64,000 nt of DNA from UBA1926 sp002337215 (GCA_963973795.1 CAXBAF010000014.1:1-64000); one strand, 5' to 3'; shown: positions 27,525-36,466, numbered from the stretch's first letter. Notes: generated by a model not told the origin, from the sequence alone. Numbers and translations are program-made.

Positions 27525-28943
27525 ATGCCAAGCATCTACAAAAAGAACGGCAAGGGGAATTACTACGTCTCCTTCTACGATGCGAATGGCCGCCGGGTCG
27601 AGAAGTCATCGCGCACCACCGACAGGCGGGCAGCCGAGCGCCTCGCCCGCGAACTGGAACACGACGCTCTTCGGGCCCGGGAAGGACTGATCGATCCCGC
27701 GGCCGAGCGACTGCGGGACGAGTCGAGGCGAGCAGTGACCGAGCACGTGAATGCGTACCGGGACGCGATGGTCGCGGCCGGGTCGTCAGGCAAGCACATC
27801 GACCAGACGATCAAGTACATAAACGGGATCGTCGCGTCGCTAAACTGGACGACCGCCGCGGAGATCAGGGCCGAAGACGTCGCCCACCACCTCCGCACTC
27901 AGCAGCAGGCCCTCGACCGCTCGGCCCGCTGGTTCAACGCCCAGCTCATCGCGATCAAGGGGTTCACCCGCTGGATGTTTCGACACGGCCGCCTCGCCAC
28001 CGATCCGCTGGCGACCCTTTCACGGGTCAAGGAGACCGCTGACCGCCGGCGCGCGCGGCGGGCGATTTCGGCACGCGAATCGGAATCGCTCGTAAGCGCC
28101 GCGGAATCTGCACCGACGGTGCAATACACACGCGACGGCAAGAAGCTGGAGATGTCCGGGGACGAGCGAGCCGCCCTGTACGACCTGATGCTGGGCACCG
28201 GGCTCCGGCAGGCCGAGGCGACGAGCCTGACGCCCTCGTCCTTCGAGTTTGACTGCGAGGGCGGCCCAGTGGTCACCGTCGCGGCTGCGTACAGCAAGAG
28301 GCGACGCGACGACGTCCTGCCCCTGCCACAACACGTCGCCCGGCGACTCCAGCGTCTGCTCAAGAAACGGGACCCAGCTCAGCTGATCTGGATCCTGCCG
28401 CACAAGCCGGTGGACCGGATGCTCCGCCCGGATCTCGCTCGTGCGGGCATCGAGTACGAGGATGCGGCCGGCCGCCGCGTGGACTTCCACGCCCTGCGTC
28501 ACACATTCGTGACCCGGCTCCAGCAGTCCGGTGTTACCCTGAGCGTCGTGAAGCACCTCGCCCGCCACAGCAGTTCGTCGACGCTCACCGAGGAGGTCTA
28601 CACCCATCTCGGAATCGCCGATGATCGACGGGCGTTGGAGCAGGCCTTCGGGTCGACGCCGGATGCCTCCGAGGCGCAGCGTGCAACCGGCACGGACGGG
28701 CGGGCTGCTGAGGAGCACCTGCCGGACCTCCAGCAGAGACTCCAGCAGTCCGGGCGCGAATCAATGCAATCGGGTGCGATTCGCTGCGACGATGACCGCC
28801 ACGGCATCGTCGGTCGCATCGGGGCGCAAACCAATGCAAATGCGGGGGATCGCAACGAAAAACGGCCCATCACGGGCCGTTTCACAAGTCGGGGTGGGGA
28901 GATTCGAACTCCCGACCTTCTGACCCCCAGTCAGACGCGCTAA
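27525..28943 (+). CDS. int: Tyrosine recombinase (integrase) adjacent to tRNA-Pro
   Basis: A 472-residue protein beginning MPSIYKKNGKGNYYV, with AAGGAGG 6 bases before the ATG at 27525 (an earlier in-frame start at 27477 lacks this). N-terminal arm-binding and SAM-like core-binding domains (to ~190) precede the catalytic domain. Catalytic residues visible: Arg in GTGLRQAEATSL (~228), HxxR in HALRHTF (~322-325), His in HLARHSS (~349), and the nucleophile Tyr in EEVYTHLGI (~359). The last ~100 residues are low in recognisable structure. The final 16 (GGEIRTPDLLTPSQTR) are simply the antisense of the tRNA gene, so the stop codon lies within the tRNA. This is the integration gene of the island. 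Confidence 0.93.
   Translation: MPSIYKKNGKGNYYVSFYDANGRRVEKSSRTTDRRAAERLARELEHDALRAREGLIDPAAERLRDESRRAVTEHVNAYRDAMVAAGSSGKHIDQTIKYINGIVASLNWTTAAEIRAEDVAHHLRTQQQALDRSARWFNAQLIAIKGFTRWMFRHGRLATDPLATLSRVKETADRRRARRAISARESESLVSAAESAPTVQYTRDGKKLEMSGDERAALYDLMLGTGLRQAEATSLTPSSFEFDCEGGPVVTVAAAYSKRRRDDVLPLPQHVARRLQRLLKKRDPAQLIWILPHKPVDRMLRPDLARAGIEYEDAAGRRVDFHALRHTFVTRLQQSGVTLSVVKHLARHSSSSTLTEEVYTHLGIADDRRALEQAFGSTPDASEAQRATGTDGRAAEEHLPDLQQRLQQSGRESMQSGAIRCDDDRHGIVGRIGAQTNANAGDRNEKRPITGRFTSRGGEIRTPDLLTPSQTR
28855..28882 (-). terminator. Rho-independent terminator of tRNA-Pro
   Basis: Read leftward it is a 9-base stem (AAACGGCCC / GGGCCGTTT, 28860-28868 with 28874-28882) with a 5-base loop followed by a T run. 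It sits 6 bases after the tRNA 3' end. In the integrated state this terminator also lies inside the 3' end of the integrase frame. Confidence 0.85.
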
Positions 28944-28963
28944 CCAAGCTGCGCTACACCCCG
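28889..28963 (-). tRNA. tRNA-Pro (anticodon GGG)
   Basis: The reverse strand folds as a 75-base cloverleaf. The acceptor is CGGGGTG/CACCCCG with discriminator A. The D arm is GCGC AGCTTGGTTA GCGC. The anticodon stem TCTGA/TCAGA closes the loop CTGGGGG (anticodon GGG, proline). The T arm has TTCGAATC. CCA is not encoded. The 3' end faces the island and the integrase, the usual arrangement for tRNA-targeted integration. Confidence 0.95.
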
Positions 28964-29035
28964 CGGTGTGTGGTCCGCCCGGGCATGCCGGACGAGCCGT
29001 GGCAACGATAGGCGGCTCCCGACTATCCTGCACAC

Positions 29036-30460
29036 GTGAACAGCAACATGCCATCCGAATCCACCCCCGCCGAACCAGGCCCGACCGGGCCCATCCTCAT
29101 CGCCGGAGCACGCGTCATCGACCCCGCCTCGGGGCACGACCGGATCGCAGACATCGCGATCAGGGACGGCAGAATCGCCGGGATCGGGCCCGATCTCGAC
29201 CGCACCGACGCAGACCGCGTGATTGACGCGGCGGGGCTCATCGCCTCCCCCGGCCTGATCGATCCGCACGTCCACCTCCGCGAACCCGGTGCAGAGCACA
29301 AGGAGACGATCGCGACCGGCACCCGCGCCGCCCTCTCCGGGGGCTTCACCACCGTCTGCTGCATGCCCAACACCGGCCCCTGCATGGACTCGCCCGAGGT
29401 GCTCGGGTTCGTGCGCCAGAAGGCGCATGAAACGGGCCGCTGCCGGGTCTTCCCCGTCGCCGCGGCGACCGTGGGCCGCCGGGGCGAGCAGATGGTCGAG
29501 ATCGAACTCTGCAGACGCGCGGGCGCGGTCGCGTTCAGCGACGACGGCGATGTCGTGCAATCCGCCGGGATGATGAAGTCGATCATGACCGCCGTCGCCC
29601 ACGCCGGGTCGGTCTTCATGCAGCACTGCCAGGACACGACGCTGACACAGGGCTCCGTAATGCACGCGGGATCGGTCGCGACGAGGCTCGGGCTCACGGG
29701 CTGGCCCCGCGAGGCCGAGGAGATCATCATCGAACGCGACGCTCGGCTCAGCCGGGCGACCGGGTGCCGATATCACGTGCAGCACCTGTCGTCGGGCGGG
29801 TCGGTCGAGATCGTGCGCCGGGAGCGATCAGAACGCGGCCCCAACGGTGTTCCCTTCACCGCCGAGGCGAGCCCCCACCACCTCACGCTGACCCACGAGG
29901 CGTGCGACGGCTTCAACACCGCCGCGAAGATGAACCCGCCCCTCCGCGAGCAGGCGGATGTGGACGCGGTGATCGAGGGCGTGGTTGACGGGACGATCAC
30001 GATCCTCGCGACCGATCACGCGCCGCACGCGCCCGAGGAGAAGGCCGCGCCGTTCGATGATGCCCCGTTCGGGATCATCGGGCTGGAGACGGCGTTATCG
30101 ATCTACGCCGAGGTGCTGGTCCACAGCGGGCGGATGGACTGGCCGGCGATGCTGGCGCTGATGACCGTGAACCCGGCGAGGCTGTGCGGGCTGGACGCCG
30201 GATCGGGCGGGCCTGGCCTCGGGTCGCTCGCGGTGGGCGGGCCCGCGGATGTCACGCTGATCGATCCGGATGCGGCGTGGACCGTCACCACCGACCAACT
30301 CGCCGGCAAGAGCGTGAACACGCCCTATCTGGGGCGCACAGCCCGATCTCGGGCGGTCGCCTCGATCGTCGGGGGTCGGCTCGCGATGCGTCGGGAAAAT
30401 CCTGCAGACGCCGGTGAGTTCCTTGTCGGGAATGCTGAAGCGATGAACGCGGGTTCCTAG
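29036..30460 (+). CDS. pyrC: Dihydroorotase
   Basis: A 474-residue amidohydrolase that closes carbamoyl-aspartate to dihydroorotate in pyrimidine synthesis. Visible are the metal-binding DPHVHLREPG (residues ~76-85), the substrate-binding MPNT near 110, the QHLSSGGSVE region, MNPPLR, and the catalytic ATDHAPH near 327. Length and motifs match class I (PyrC of the allantoinase-like type). The start is GTG at 29036 (or ATG at 29048). No Shine-Dalgarno is visible, but TATCCT lies 7 bases before the GTG, which suggests a leaderless transcript. Confidence 0.93.
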   Translation: MNSNMPSESTPAEPGPTGPILIAGARVIDPASGHDRIADIAIRDGRIAGIGPDLDRTDADRVIDAAGLIASPGLIDPHVHLREPGAEHKETIATGTRAALSGGFTTVCCMPNTGPCMDSPEVLGFVRQKAHETGRCRVFPVAAATVGRRGEQMVEIELCRRAGAVAFSDDGDVVQSAGMMKSIMTAVAHAGSVFMQHCQDTTLTQGSVMHAGSVATRLGLTGWPREAEEIIIERDARLSRATGCRYHVQHLSSGGSVEIVRRERSERGPNGVPFTAEASPHHLTLTHEACDGFNTAAKMNPPLREQADVDAVIEGVVDGTITILATDHAPHAPEEKAAPFDDAPFGIIGLETALSIYAEVLVHSGRMDWPAMLALMTVNPARLCGLDAGSGGPGLGSLAVGGPADVTLIDPDAAWTVTTDQLAGKSVNTPYLGRTARSRAVASIVGGRLAMRRENPADAGEFLVGNAEAMNAGS

Positions 30461-30583
30461 AGTTGTGACCCACCGGTCCGCGACCGGTCGGCCCGGGCCT
30501 TGTGATCGGCCACGCGGGCCCGCGTCGGTGGGGTTTCGACTCACCCACGCCGCACCGCACGCGGCGCGAAAGGACACAGCGCA

Positions 30584-31621
30584 ATGGCAATCAAGGTTGG
30601 TATCAACGGGTTCGGACGCATCGGGCGCCTCGTCTTCCGTGCCGCGGCCCAGAACTCGGACATCGAAATCGTCGGGATCAACGACCTCGTCCCCGCCGAC
30701 AACCTCGCGTACCTGCTGAAGTACGACACGATGCATGGGCGTTTCCGCGTCAACGGCACCCCCGCCGAGATCAGCGCCACCGAGAACTCGTTCACCGTCA
30801 ACGGCAAGACGACCAAGACCAGCGCCGAGCGCGACCCGGCCGCGCTGCCCTGGAAGGACCTGGGCGTCGACTACGTCCTCGAGTCCACCGGGCTGTTCAC
30901 GACCGACGAGACCGCCGGCAAGCACCTCGCCGCGGGCGCCAAGCGGGTCGTCATCAGCGCCCCGACCAAGACCCCCGACACCGTGAAGACCATGTGCTAC
31001 AAGGTCAACCACGAGAACTACGACCCCGCGACCGACAAGGTCATCTCCAACGCGAGCTGCACCACCAACTGCCTCGCCCCGATCACCAAGGTCATCAACG
31101 ACGAATTCGGCCTCGCCGAGGGTCTGATGACCACCGTCCACGCCGCCACCGCGACGCAGCCGACCCAGGACGGCCCGTCCAAGAAGGACTGGCGCGGCGG
31201 GCGCAACGCCTACCAGAACATCATCCCCGCGAGCACCGGCGCCGCGAAGGCCGTGGGTCTGTGCATCCCCGAGGTCAAGGGCAAGCTGACGGGCATGGCG
31301 TTCCGCGTGCCGACGGCGGACGTGTCCGCCGTCGACCTGACGTTCAAGACCGAGAAGGCGACGAGCATCGCCGAGATCAACGCCGCGATGAAGGCCGCCG
31401 CGGACGGCCCGATGAAGGGTGTGCTCTGCTACACCGAAGAGGAAGTCGCCTCGAGCGATTTCATCGGCGACCCCCACAGCTCGATCTACGACGCGAAGGC
31501 GGGCATCGAGCTGAACGCCAATTTCTTCAAGGTCATCAGCTGGTACGACAACGAGGCGGGCTACGCCAACCGCTGCATCGACATGCTCAAGATGATGGCC
31601 GAGAAGGACGGGATCAAGTAA
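30584..31621 (+). CDS. gap: Glyceraldehyde-3-phosphate dehydrogenase, type I
   Basis: A 345-residue glycolytic enzyme converting glyceraldehyde 3-phosphate, phosphate and NAD to 1,3-bisphosphoglycerate. It has the Rossmann motif VGINGFGRIGR near the N-terminus, an Asp after the second strand (GINDL) favouring NAD, the catalytic SNASCTTNCLAP (Cys ~158), and the C-terminal SWYDNEAGYANR. AAAGGA precedes the ATG. A strong terminator follows at 31672. Monocistronic by context. Confidence 0.97.
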   Translation: MAIKVGINGFGRIGRLVFRAAAQNSDIEIVGINDLVPADNLAYLLKYDTMHGRFRVNGTPAEISATENSFTVNGKTTKTSAERDPAALPWKDLGVDYVLESTGLFTTDETAGKHLAAGAKRVVISAPTKTPDTVKTMCYKVNHENYDPATDKVISNASCTTNCLAPITKVINDEFGLAEGLMTTVHAATATQPTQDGPSKKDWRGGRNAYQNIIPASTGAAKAVGLCIPEVKGKLTGMAFRVPTADVSAVDLTFKTEKATSIAEINAAMKAAADGPMKGVLCYTEEEVASSDFIGDPHSSIYDAKAGIELNANFFKVISWYDNEAGYANRCIDMLKMMAEKDGIK

Positions 31622-31671
31622 ACCCGTACCGGTCGCGATGACGCGATCGGGGAGAACCTGAGCCGAACGAG

Positions 31672-31696
31672 CCCCGGGCGCCAGCCCGGGGTTTTT
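31672..31696 (+). terminator. Terminator of gap
   Basis: An 8-base perfect stem CCCCGGGC/GCCCGGGG (31672-31679 with 31684-31691), a 4-base loop and five T residues. It lies between the convergent gap and phosphodiesterase genes. Confidence 0.93.
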
Positions 31697-31736
31697 CGTG
31701 CGCGGAACGCACCGCGAAGTGATCAAACCGGATCGT

Positions 31737-33137
31737 TCACCCGGAGAACAGCGACCCGAGGATCGCGTCTCGCACGCCGGTCATGGGCATCGAGCCGCCC
31801 GAGCCGCCTCCGGCCTCTGAGCCCGACTGCGTCATCATCAGCGGGCCGAGTTCGGGTCGGCTCGGAGGCCTGCCGTGCGAGCCCTTCACGAGCGACGCGT
31901 CGAGCGGGATCAGGTCCATCAGCGTGCGGAAGCCGAGCTTCTTGCGGATGAGCCGCGACCCGATCGCGAGCTTCGCCGACCCGATCGCGGGGTCGATGAA
32001 CAGCTCGCACGGGTCGTACCCCGGCTTGCGATGGATATCGACGCACCGCGCGAAGTCGGGGGCACGGTCGTCGTCACGCCAGTAGTAATAGGTGAACCAG
32101 CGTCCCGGCTCGGCGATGAGCACAAACTCGCCCGCGCGCTCGTGGTCGATCCCGTGCGCACGCTTGCCGCTTTCATCCAGCACACGGCCGACGCCTGTCG
32201 TGCGCTCGCACACCTCCCGGACGGTGTGCAGATCCGCGGCATCGCGCACGTACACATGGGCGATCTGGTGATCCGCAACGGCAAACGCTCGGCTCGCGCC
32301 CGCGTCGAGCAGCTCGCGCCCGTTCTCGATTCGCACGCGCGCAAGTCCGGCCTCTCTCAGCGCCCGGTTGATGTGAACGCCGTCGGTGACGGGCTCGATG
32401 CCGTATTCGCTGACAATTATCACGCGTGTGTTCGTTCGCTCAAAGTGAACCAGGAGGTCCCCCACCACCGCGTCGAGTTCGGTATCGGCCTGTTTGGCTT
32501 CTACAGAATCGGGCCCGAACTTCTGGAGGGCATAGTCGAGGTGCGGCAGGTAGACCAGCGTGAGCGTCGGGTCGCGGGCTTCGTGGACTCTGATCGACGC
32601 GTCGGCGATCCAGCGGGTCGATTCGATCGACGCGGCCGGGCCCCAGAACCGGAAGAGCGGGAAGTTGCCCAACGCGCGTTGGAGCTGGTCGCGGAGCTCG
32701 GACGGCTCGCTGTAGCAATCCGGGATCTTGCGGCCGTCGGCGCGGTACTGGGGGCGGGGCGTGACCGAGTAGTCGGCCGACGAATACATGTTGAACCACC
32801 AGAACATGTTTGCGCAGGTGACCGACGGGTCGCGCTCGCGGGCGGTCTCCCAGACCTTGGGCGCACGCACGAGCCGGTTGGACTGCTTCCAGAACTTGAT
32901 CTCGGCCTCGGCCCGGTCGTACCAGCCGTTGCCGACAACGCCGTGCGAGGATGCGTCCACCCCCGTGAGCATCGCCGACTGGCTTGTGGTCGTGACGGCC
33001 GGGAGGGGCGGCGTGAGATGCGTGAGCGTTGCGGATTCCCGGAAGCGCTGGAGGTTTGGCATGTGCGCACCGATCCGGGTCTCGGTCAACGCGACGATGT
33101 TGAGGACGGCGGTCTTGTGGGGTGGTTTCGTACGCAC
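31737..33137 (-). CDS. Alkaline phosphatase-superfamily phosphodiesterase, EboF-like
   Basis: 466 residues from a GTG two bases after the prenyltransferase stop (TGACCGTG). A longer frame to 33188 would overlap that gene by 49 bases and is less likely. The fold signature of type I phosphodiesterase/nucleotide pyrophosphatases is visible: VLNIVALTETRIGAHMPNL, then PAVTTTSQSAMLTG carrying the Thr nucleophile region, DASSHGVVGNGWYDR, YLPHLDYALQKFGPDS and IVSEYGIEPVTDGVHIN (metal ligands D, H). No signal peptide. The pairing with a UbiA-like gene matches eboF with eboC of the ebo cluster. Its substrate is unknown. Confidence 0.8.
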   Translation of the reverse strand: MRTKPPHKTAVLNIVALTETRIGAHMPNLQRFRESATLTHLTPPLPAVTTTSQSAMLTGVDASSHGVVGNGWYDRAEAEIKFWKQSNRLVRAPKVWETARERDPSVTCANMFWWFNMYSSADYSVTPRPQYRADGRKIPDCYSEPSELRDQLQRALGNFPLFRFWGPAASIESTRWIADASIRVHEARDPTLTLVYLPHLDYALQKFGPDSVEAKQADTELDAVVGDLLVHFERTNTRVIIVSEYGIEPVTDGVHINRALREAGLARVRIENGRELLDAGASRAFAVADHQIAHVYVRDAADLHTVREVCERTTGVGRVLDESGKRAHGIDHERAGEFVLIAEPGRWFTYYYWRDDDRAPDFARCVDIHRKPGYDPCELFIDPAIGSAKLAIGSRLIRKKLGFRTLMDLIPLDASLVKGSHGRPPSRPELGPLMMTQSGSEAGGGSGGSMPMTGVRDAILGSLFSG

Positions 33138-33139
33138 GG

Positions 33140-34075
33140 TCAGGTCCCCGGGACGGTTCGTTGCAGAATGATCGTCAGCAGCCAGCACCCGACGGCGATC
33201 GCCGCGAGATCGAGTCGATCGAGCAGCATGAGCAGGGTGGCGTCAGCGAGGCAGATGCCGGCGAGCCAGCCGGCGACGGCCTGCGGAATCCGACCCTGGC
33301 TCGCGACGCGGGCGTTGCGGAAGGTCCACCCAACAAACGCGGCCGCGACGAAGATCGTCCAGAGCAGGCGGTCGGGACGGTACGCGATCGCAGCGATCAG
33401 ATAGGGCAGCGGAAGGAGGAACCCCCAAATACGACCCAGACGCGCTCCTGCGATGTCTTCCCGGCGCGCGGCGAGCGTGACCAGCACGATGTAGAACAGG
33501 ATGGCACGGGCCGGCGTGATCGCGGCCTCGGTGACGCGGACGAGTGCCGCCAGAGCATCTGTCGCCCCGGCTCCCGCGGGGTCGCCCGACCCCATCGCGA
33601 TGGAAGCGGCGAACAAGTAGACCGTTCCGCGGCACGCTCCCATCAGCAACGACGTCCATGCCGATTTCTTGTGGAGCAGGTCGTAGGCGACAATCAGGAT
33701 GATGAGCCAGGCAGCCGTCGTGAAGAACGGAACGCGGTTCCCGGGATGGACGAGGCCGATCAGCAGCGGCGTGAGCACGCCCCCGACGATGGTCGCAGCC
33801 GCGGCCCAGGTTGCGAACCGTCGCGAGAGTTTCCCGCGTGGGATGGGACGGTCCGGCTTGTGTTCCCGGTCCCAATCGGCATCCACGGCGTCGTTGAGCA
33901 GCATGCCCCCGGTGTAGAACAGCGACACCGCGAGCGTCGCCACGAGCAGCGGACGGAGCAGCGCGACAGAGTCGGCGTCGCCGGCGTGACCAACAGCGGC
34001 GGTCCCGACGAGGACGTTTGTCCAGACCGTCGGCAGGTTGCTGACGCGGGCGGATTCGAGCAGTGGCCTGATCAC
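33140..34075 (-). CDS. UbiA-family membrane prenyltransferase, EboC-like
   Basis: 311 residues, multi-pass membrane protein (about eight hydrophobic helices), starting with GTG at 34075. The opening SARVSNLPTVWTNVLVG and the aspartate-rich LLNDAVDADWDREHKPDRPIP (the NDxxDxxxD metal/diphosphate motif) place it in the UbiA family, closest in pattern to EboC. Ebo proteins are linked in other bacteria and algae to moving metabolite precursors to the periplasm. The other ebo genes (A, B, D, E) are not in this window. Forms an operon with the phosphodiesterase downstream. Confidence 0.82.
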   Translation of the reverse strand: MIRPLLESARVSNLPTVWTNVLVGTAAVGHAGDADSVALLRPLLVATLAVSLFYTGGMLLNDAVDADWDREHKPDRPIPRGKLSRRFATWAAAATIVGGVLTPLLIGLVHPGNRVPFFTTAAWLIILIVAYDLLHKKSAWTSLLMGACRGTVYLFAASIAMGSGDPAGAGATDALAALVRVTEAAITPARAILFYIVLVTLAARREDIAGARLGRIWGFLLPLPYLIAAIAYRPDRLLWTIFVAAAFVGWTFRNARVASQGRIPQAVAGWLAGICLADATLLMLLDRLDLAAIAVGCWLLTIILQRTVPGT

Positions 34076-34369
34076 CGATGGAGGTTAGCGAACGTCTACC
34101 CCATGCGGGCGCGAGTCCGGCGGCATCCGTCAGCACCCGGCAGCACCCGGCATCGGGGGATGAATCCATGCAGGCGGAGGCGCGGCGCGATGCGAGGGAA
34201 TCCGAACTGCGTGCGCAGGAAACGCGGATCGCCGTCTCGATAACCCGCCGGGGTCGGGTTGTGCGGGTGGAGACGGTCGATCCGCCTGCCCCGCGTTGAA
34301 CGGTGCTTCTGCCCGCAGGTCCGCCGACCGATAGCCCCCCCGATGGAACCCATCCCGGGAGACTCAGTT

Positions 34370-36121
34370 GTGAAACAAACCCCGCTCCGACTCGCACCTT
34401 CGATGAGCGCCGTCTGGCGCGATTGGTACGCCGCGACCACGATCTCTGCGGCGTGCGGCCTTGTCGCCGTTGTCGTGCTGATCGCGGGTTGGGTGCAGGC
34501 CGACGCGAGCGTGTCACGCCGCGCCGTCCGCGACGGGCTCATGGTGACCGGGCAGAGCGCCCTCGTATCGGCACCGCGAACGGAGTCCGGCGAGATCGAT
34601 CAGATCGCCGTCGAGAACGCCCTCGCGAGTGTTGAAGGGATCGAGAACGCGCAGTTTCAGCGTTCCCCGGTGCCGCCCTCTGCCGAACGCCCCGGGTATG
34701 TCTCCGCCTCGGTTCCGCTCGACGGGGGCACGGGCTTTCTCGTGCTCGAGAGCGAAGTCGAGAGCGGCATCGGATGGGCGGGCTACTCGACCGCGGGGCT
34801 CATCGCGATCGGCGTCGTGGTGCTCGGCGGGTTCGCCGCGATCCGGCTGGACCGCGGGAACGTCGGCCTGCGCCGCGTCGGGTCTGCGCTCGCCGCGATC
34901 GAGGCGGGAGAGACCGACCCTGCGATGCTGACCATTGCACCGCGGTTCGGGCCGGCCGCGGAATCCTGGAACAGCATCATCGCGACGCGGGATTCACTGG
35001 AAGACAACGAAGACACACCTTCAAATGATCGCCGCGACGAACTTGTGCCCGGCGGGGATATCTCGACGAGCACGCTCGACGCGGTCCCCTACGGCCTGAT
35101 CGGGCTCGATCGGGGAGGACGGGTCCTGTTCTGCAACGGCGCGGCCGCGACGATGCTGAGCGTCGATCGTCGAAAAGTCATCGCCGAGCCGATCGATCTG
35201 ATCGGCGCACTCGAACCGGCTCGTGCCGCGATCGATTCGGTCACCGAGGGCGTCCGTCCGCGAGCGTCCGAGGAATTTACCGCCGGCGAAACCGGGAGCG
35301 AGCACACCCTGCGTGTCGCCATCCGCGGGCTCCGCAAGTCAGACGGCGCGCACGTACTCGTGCTCGTCGAAGACGTGACGCAGCAGAGGCTTACGGACGC
35401 GGCGCGGGATTCGTTCGTTGCCCAGGCGACGCACGAGCTGCGGACGCCGCTCACGAACATCAAGCTCGCGGCCGAGGAGGCGATCGACGCGGGCGCCGAT
35501 GACCCCGCGACGGTCACGATGTCGCTGAACATCGTGAATCAGGAGGCGAGGCGTCTGGAGCGGGTTGTCACCGACATGCTCAGCGTCTCGGAAATGGAGG
35601 CGGCTTCGATGTCGCTGAACATCGATGACGTCTCGCCCTCGAAGCTCCTCGACAACCTCGAGACCGATTACAAGATGCAGGCCGCGGAGCGGGCGATCGA
35701 GTTCACGGTCAACAAACCCCCGAAGCTGGAGGCCGTGTTCGGCGATCGCGAAAAGATCGGTCTGCTGCTGCACAACATCGTCGGCAACGCGATCAAGTAC
35801 ACCCCGGACGGGGGCAGCGTCACGGTGACATCCACGCAAGACGCGGACGAATGGGTCGTGGAGGTGCGCGATACGGGCCCCGGCATCGCTCCCGACGAGC
35901 AGGCCAAGGTCTTCGAGAAGTTCTACCGCGCCGGCAGCGCGAAGGAATCGAACGTCGTCGGTACCGGTCTGGGCCTCGCGCTCGCCGCCGAGATCGCCCG
36001 CCTGCACGGGGGCGAGATCACGCTCGACTCGGTGGTGGACGAGGGCAGCACCTTCACCGTCCGGCTGCCGCGGGGCACGCAGGCCGCGGGTGCCGCGGGG
36101 GGACACGCGAAGGCGGCGTAA
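34370..36121 (+). CDS. Membrane sensor histidine kinase heading the secretion operon
   Basis: 583 residues from a GTG at 34370 with GGGAGA 7 bases upstream; an ATG at 34343 is possible. Two transmembrane helices (~22-45 and ~135-160) enclose an ~85-residue periplasmic domain. Then come a HAMP-like linker, a PAS-like domain (~225-340), the HisKA H-box QATHELRTPLTNIK (His ~355) and an HATPase domain with N box HNIVGNAIKYTPDGG, G1 DTGPGIAP and G2 GTGLGLALA. No response regulator is encoded next to it. The STAS gene starts 9 bases after its stop and continues into gspE, so signal input and the secretion machine share a transcript. Confidence 0.92.
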   Translation: MKQTPLRLAPSMSAVWRDWYAATTISAACGLVAVVVLIAGWVQADASVSRRAVRDGLMVTGQSALVSAPRTESGEIDQIAVENALASVEGIENAQFQRSPVPPSAERPGYVSASVPLDGGTGFLVLESEVESGIGWAGYSTAGLIAIGVVVLGGFAAIRLDRGNVGLRRVGSALAAIEAGETDPAMLTIAPRFGPAAESWNSIIATRDSLEDNEDTPSNDRRDELVPGGDISTSTLDAVPYGLIGLDRGGRVLFCNGAAATMLSVDRRKVIAEPIDLIGALEPARAAIDSVTEGVRPRASEEFTAGETGSEHTLRVAIRGLRKSDGAHVLVLVEDVTQQRLTDAARDSFVAQATHELRTPLTNIKLAAEEAIDAGADDPATVTMSLNIVNQEARRLERVVTDMLSVSEMEAASMSLNIDDVSPSKLLDNLETDYKMQAAERAIEFTVNKPPKLEAVFGDREKIGLLLHNIVGNAIKYTPDGGSVTVTSTQDADEWVVEVRDTGPGIAPDEQAKVFEKFYRAGSAKESNVVGTGLGLALAAEIARLHGGEITLDSVVDEGSTFTVRLPRGTQAAGAAGGHAKAA

Positions 36122-36130
36122 GGGAACCTC

Positions 36131-36466
36131 ATGGACTTCAGCGAGCAAAAACAGGGAGCGGTCGTCGTGTTCCGGCCGGGCGGTCCGCTGACGCAGACCG
36201 AGGCGGAGGTGTTCCTCGAGCGGTTCCGCAAGGCGATCAGCGCGTCGATGGGCAAGTGCGTGCTCGACGCGAGCGATATCTCGTACATCGACAGCGCGGG
36301 CATCGAAGCGATGCTCGATCTGAGTGATGGGATGGCGGACCTGGGGCAGAGCCTGAAGGTCTCGCACGTGAACGAAACACTGCGTGAGACGTTTGATCTC
36401 ACGCGCACGGCGTCGGCGTTCGAGTACTTCGACGACATCAACGCGGCGGTAAGGAGCTATCTGTGA
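36131..36466 (+). CDS. STAS-domain protein (anti-sigma factor antagonist type)
   Basis: 111 residues matching SpoIIAA-like STAS domains: FSEQKQGAVVVFRPGG, then LDASDISYIDSAGIEAML with the conserved D-S-A/S-G phosphorylation loop (Ser in IDSAG), and LKVSHVNETLRETFDLT. Members are switched by serine phosphorylation. It sits between the histidine kinase and gspE and its stop overlaps gspE (GTGA). Its partner is unknown; an HATPase-type kinase/STAS pair exists elsewhere at 58227-59153. Confidence 0.88.
   Translation: MDFSEQKQGAVVVFRPGGPLTQTEAEVFLERFRKAISASMGKCVLDASDISYIDSAGIEAMLDLSDGMADLGQSLKVSHVNETLRETFDLTRTASAFEYFDDINAAVRSYL

Noticed and set aside
28890..28943. GGEIRTPDLLTPSQTR as a conserved protein motif at the integrase end
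   Set aside because: It is the translated antisense of tRNA-Pro, a known source of false similarity, not a protein domain.
33138..33188. Longer N-terminus for the EboF-like gene
   Set aside because: It would overlap the prenyltransferase gene by 49 bases; GTG 33137 directly after its stop fits better.
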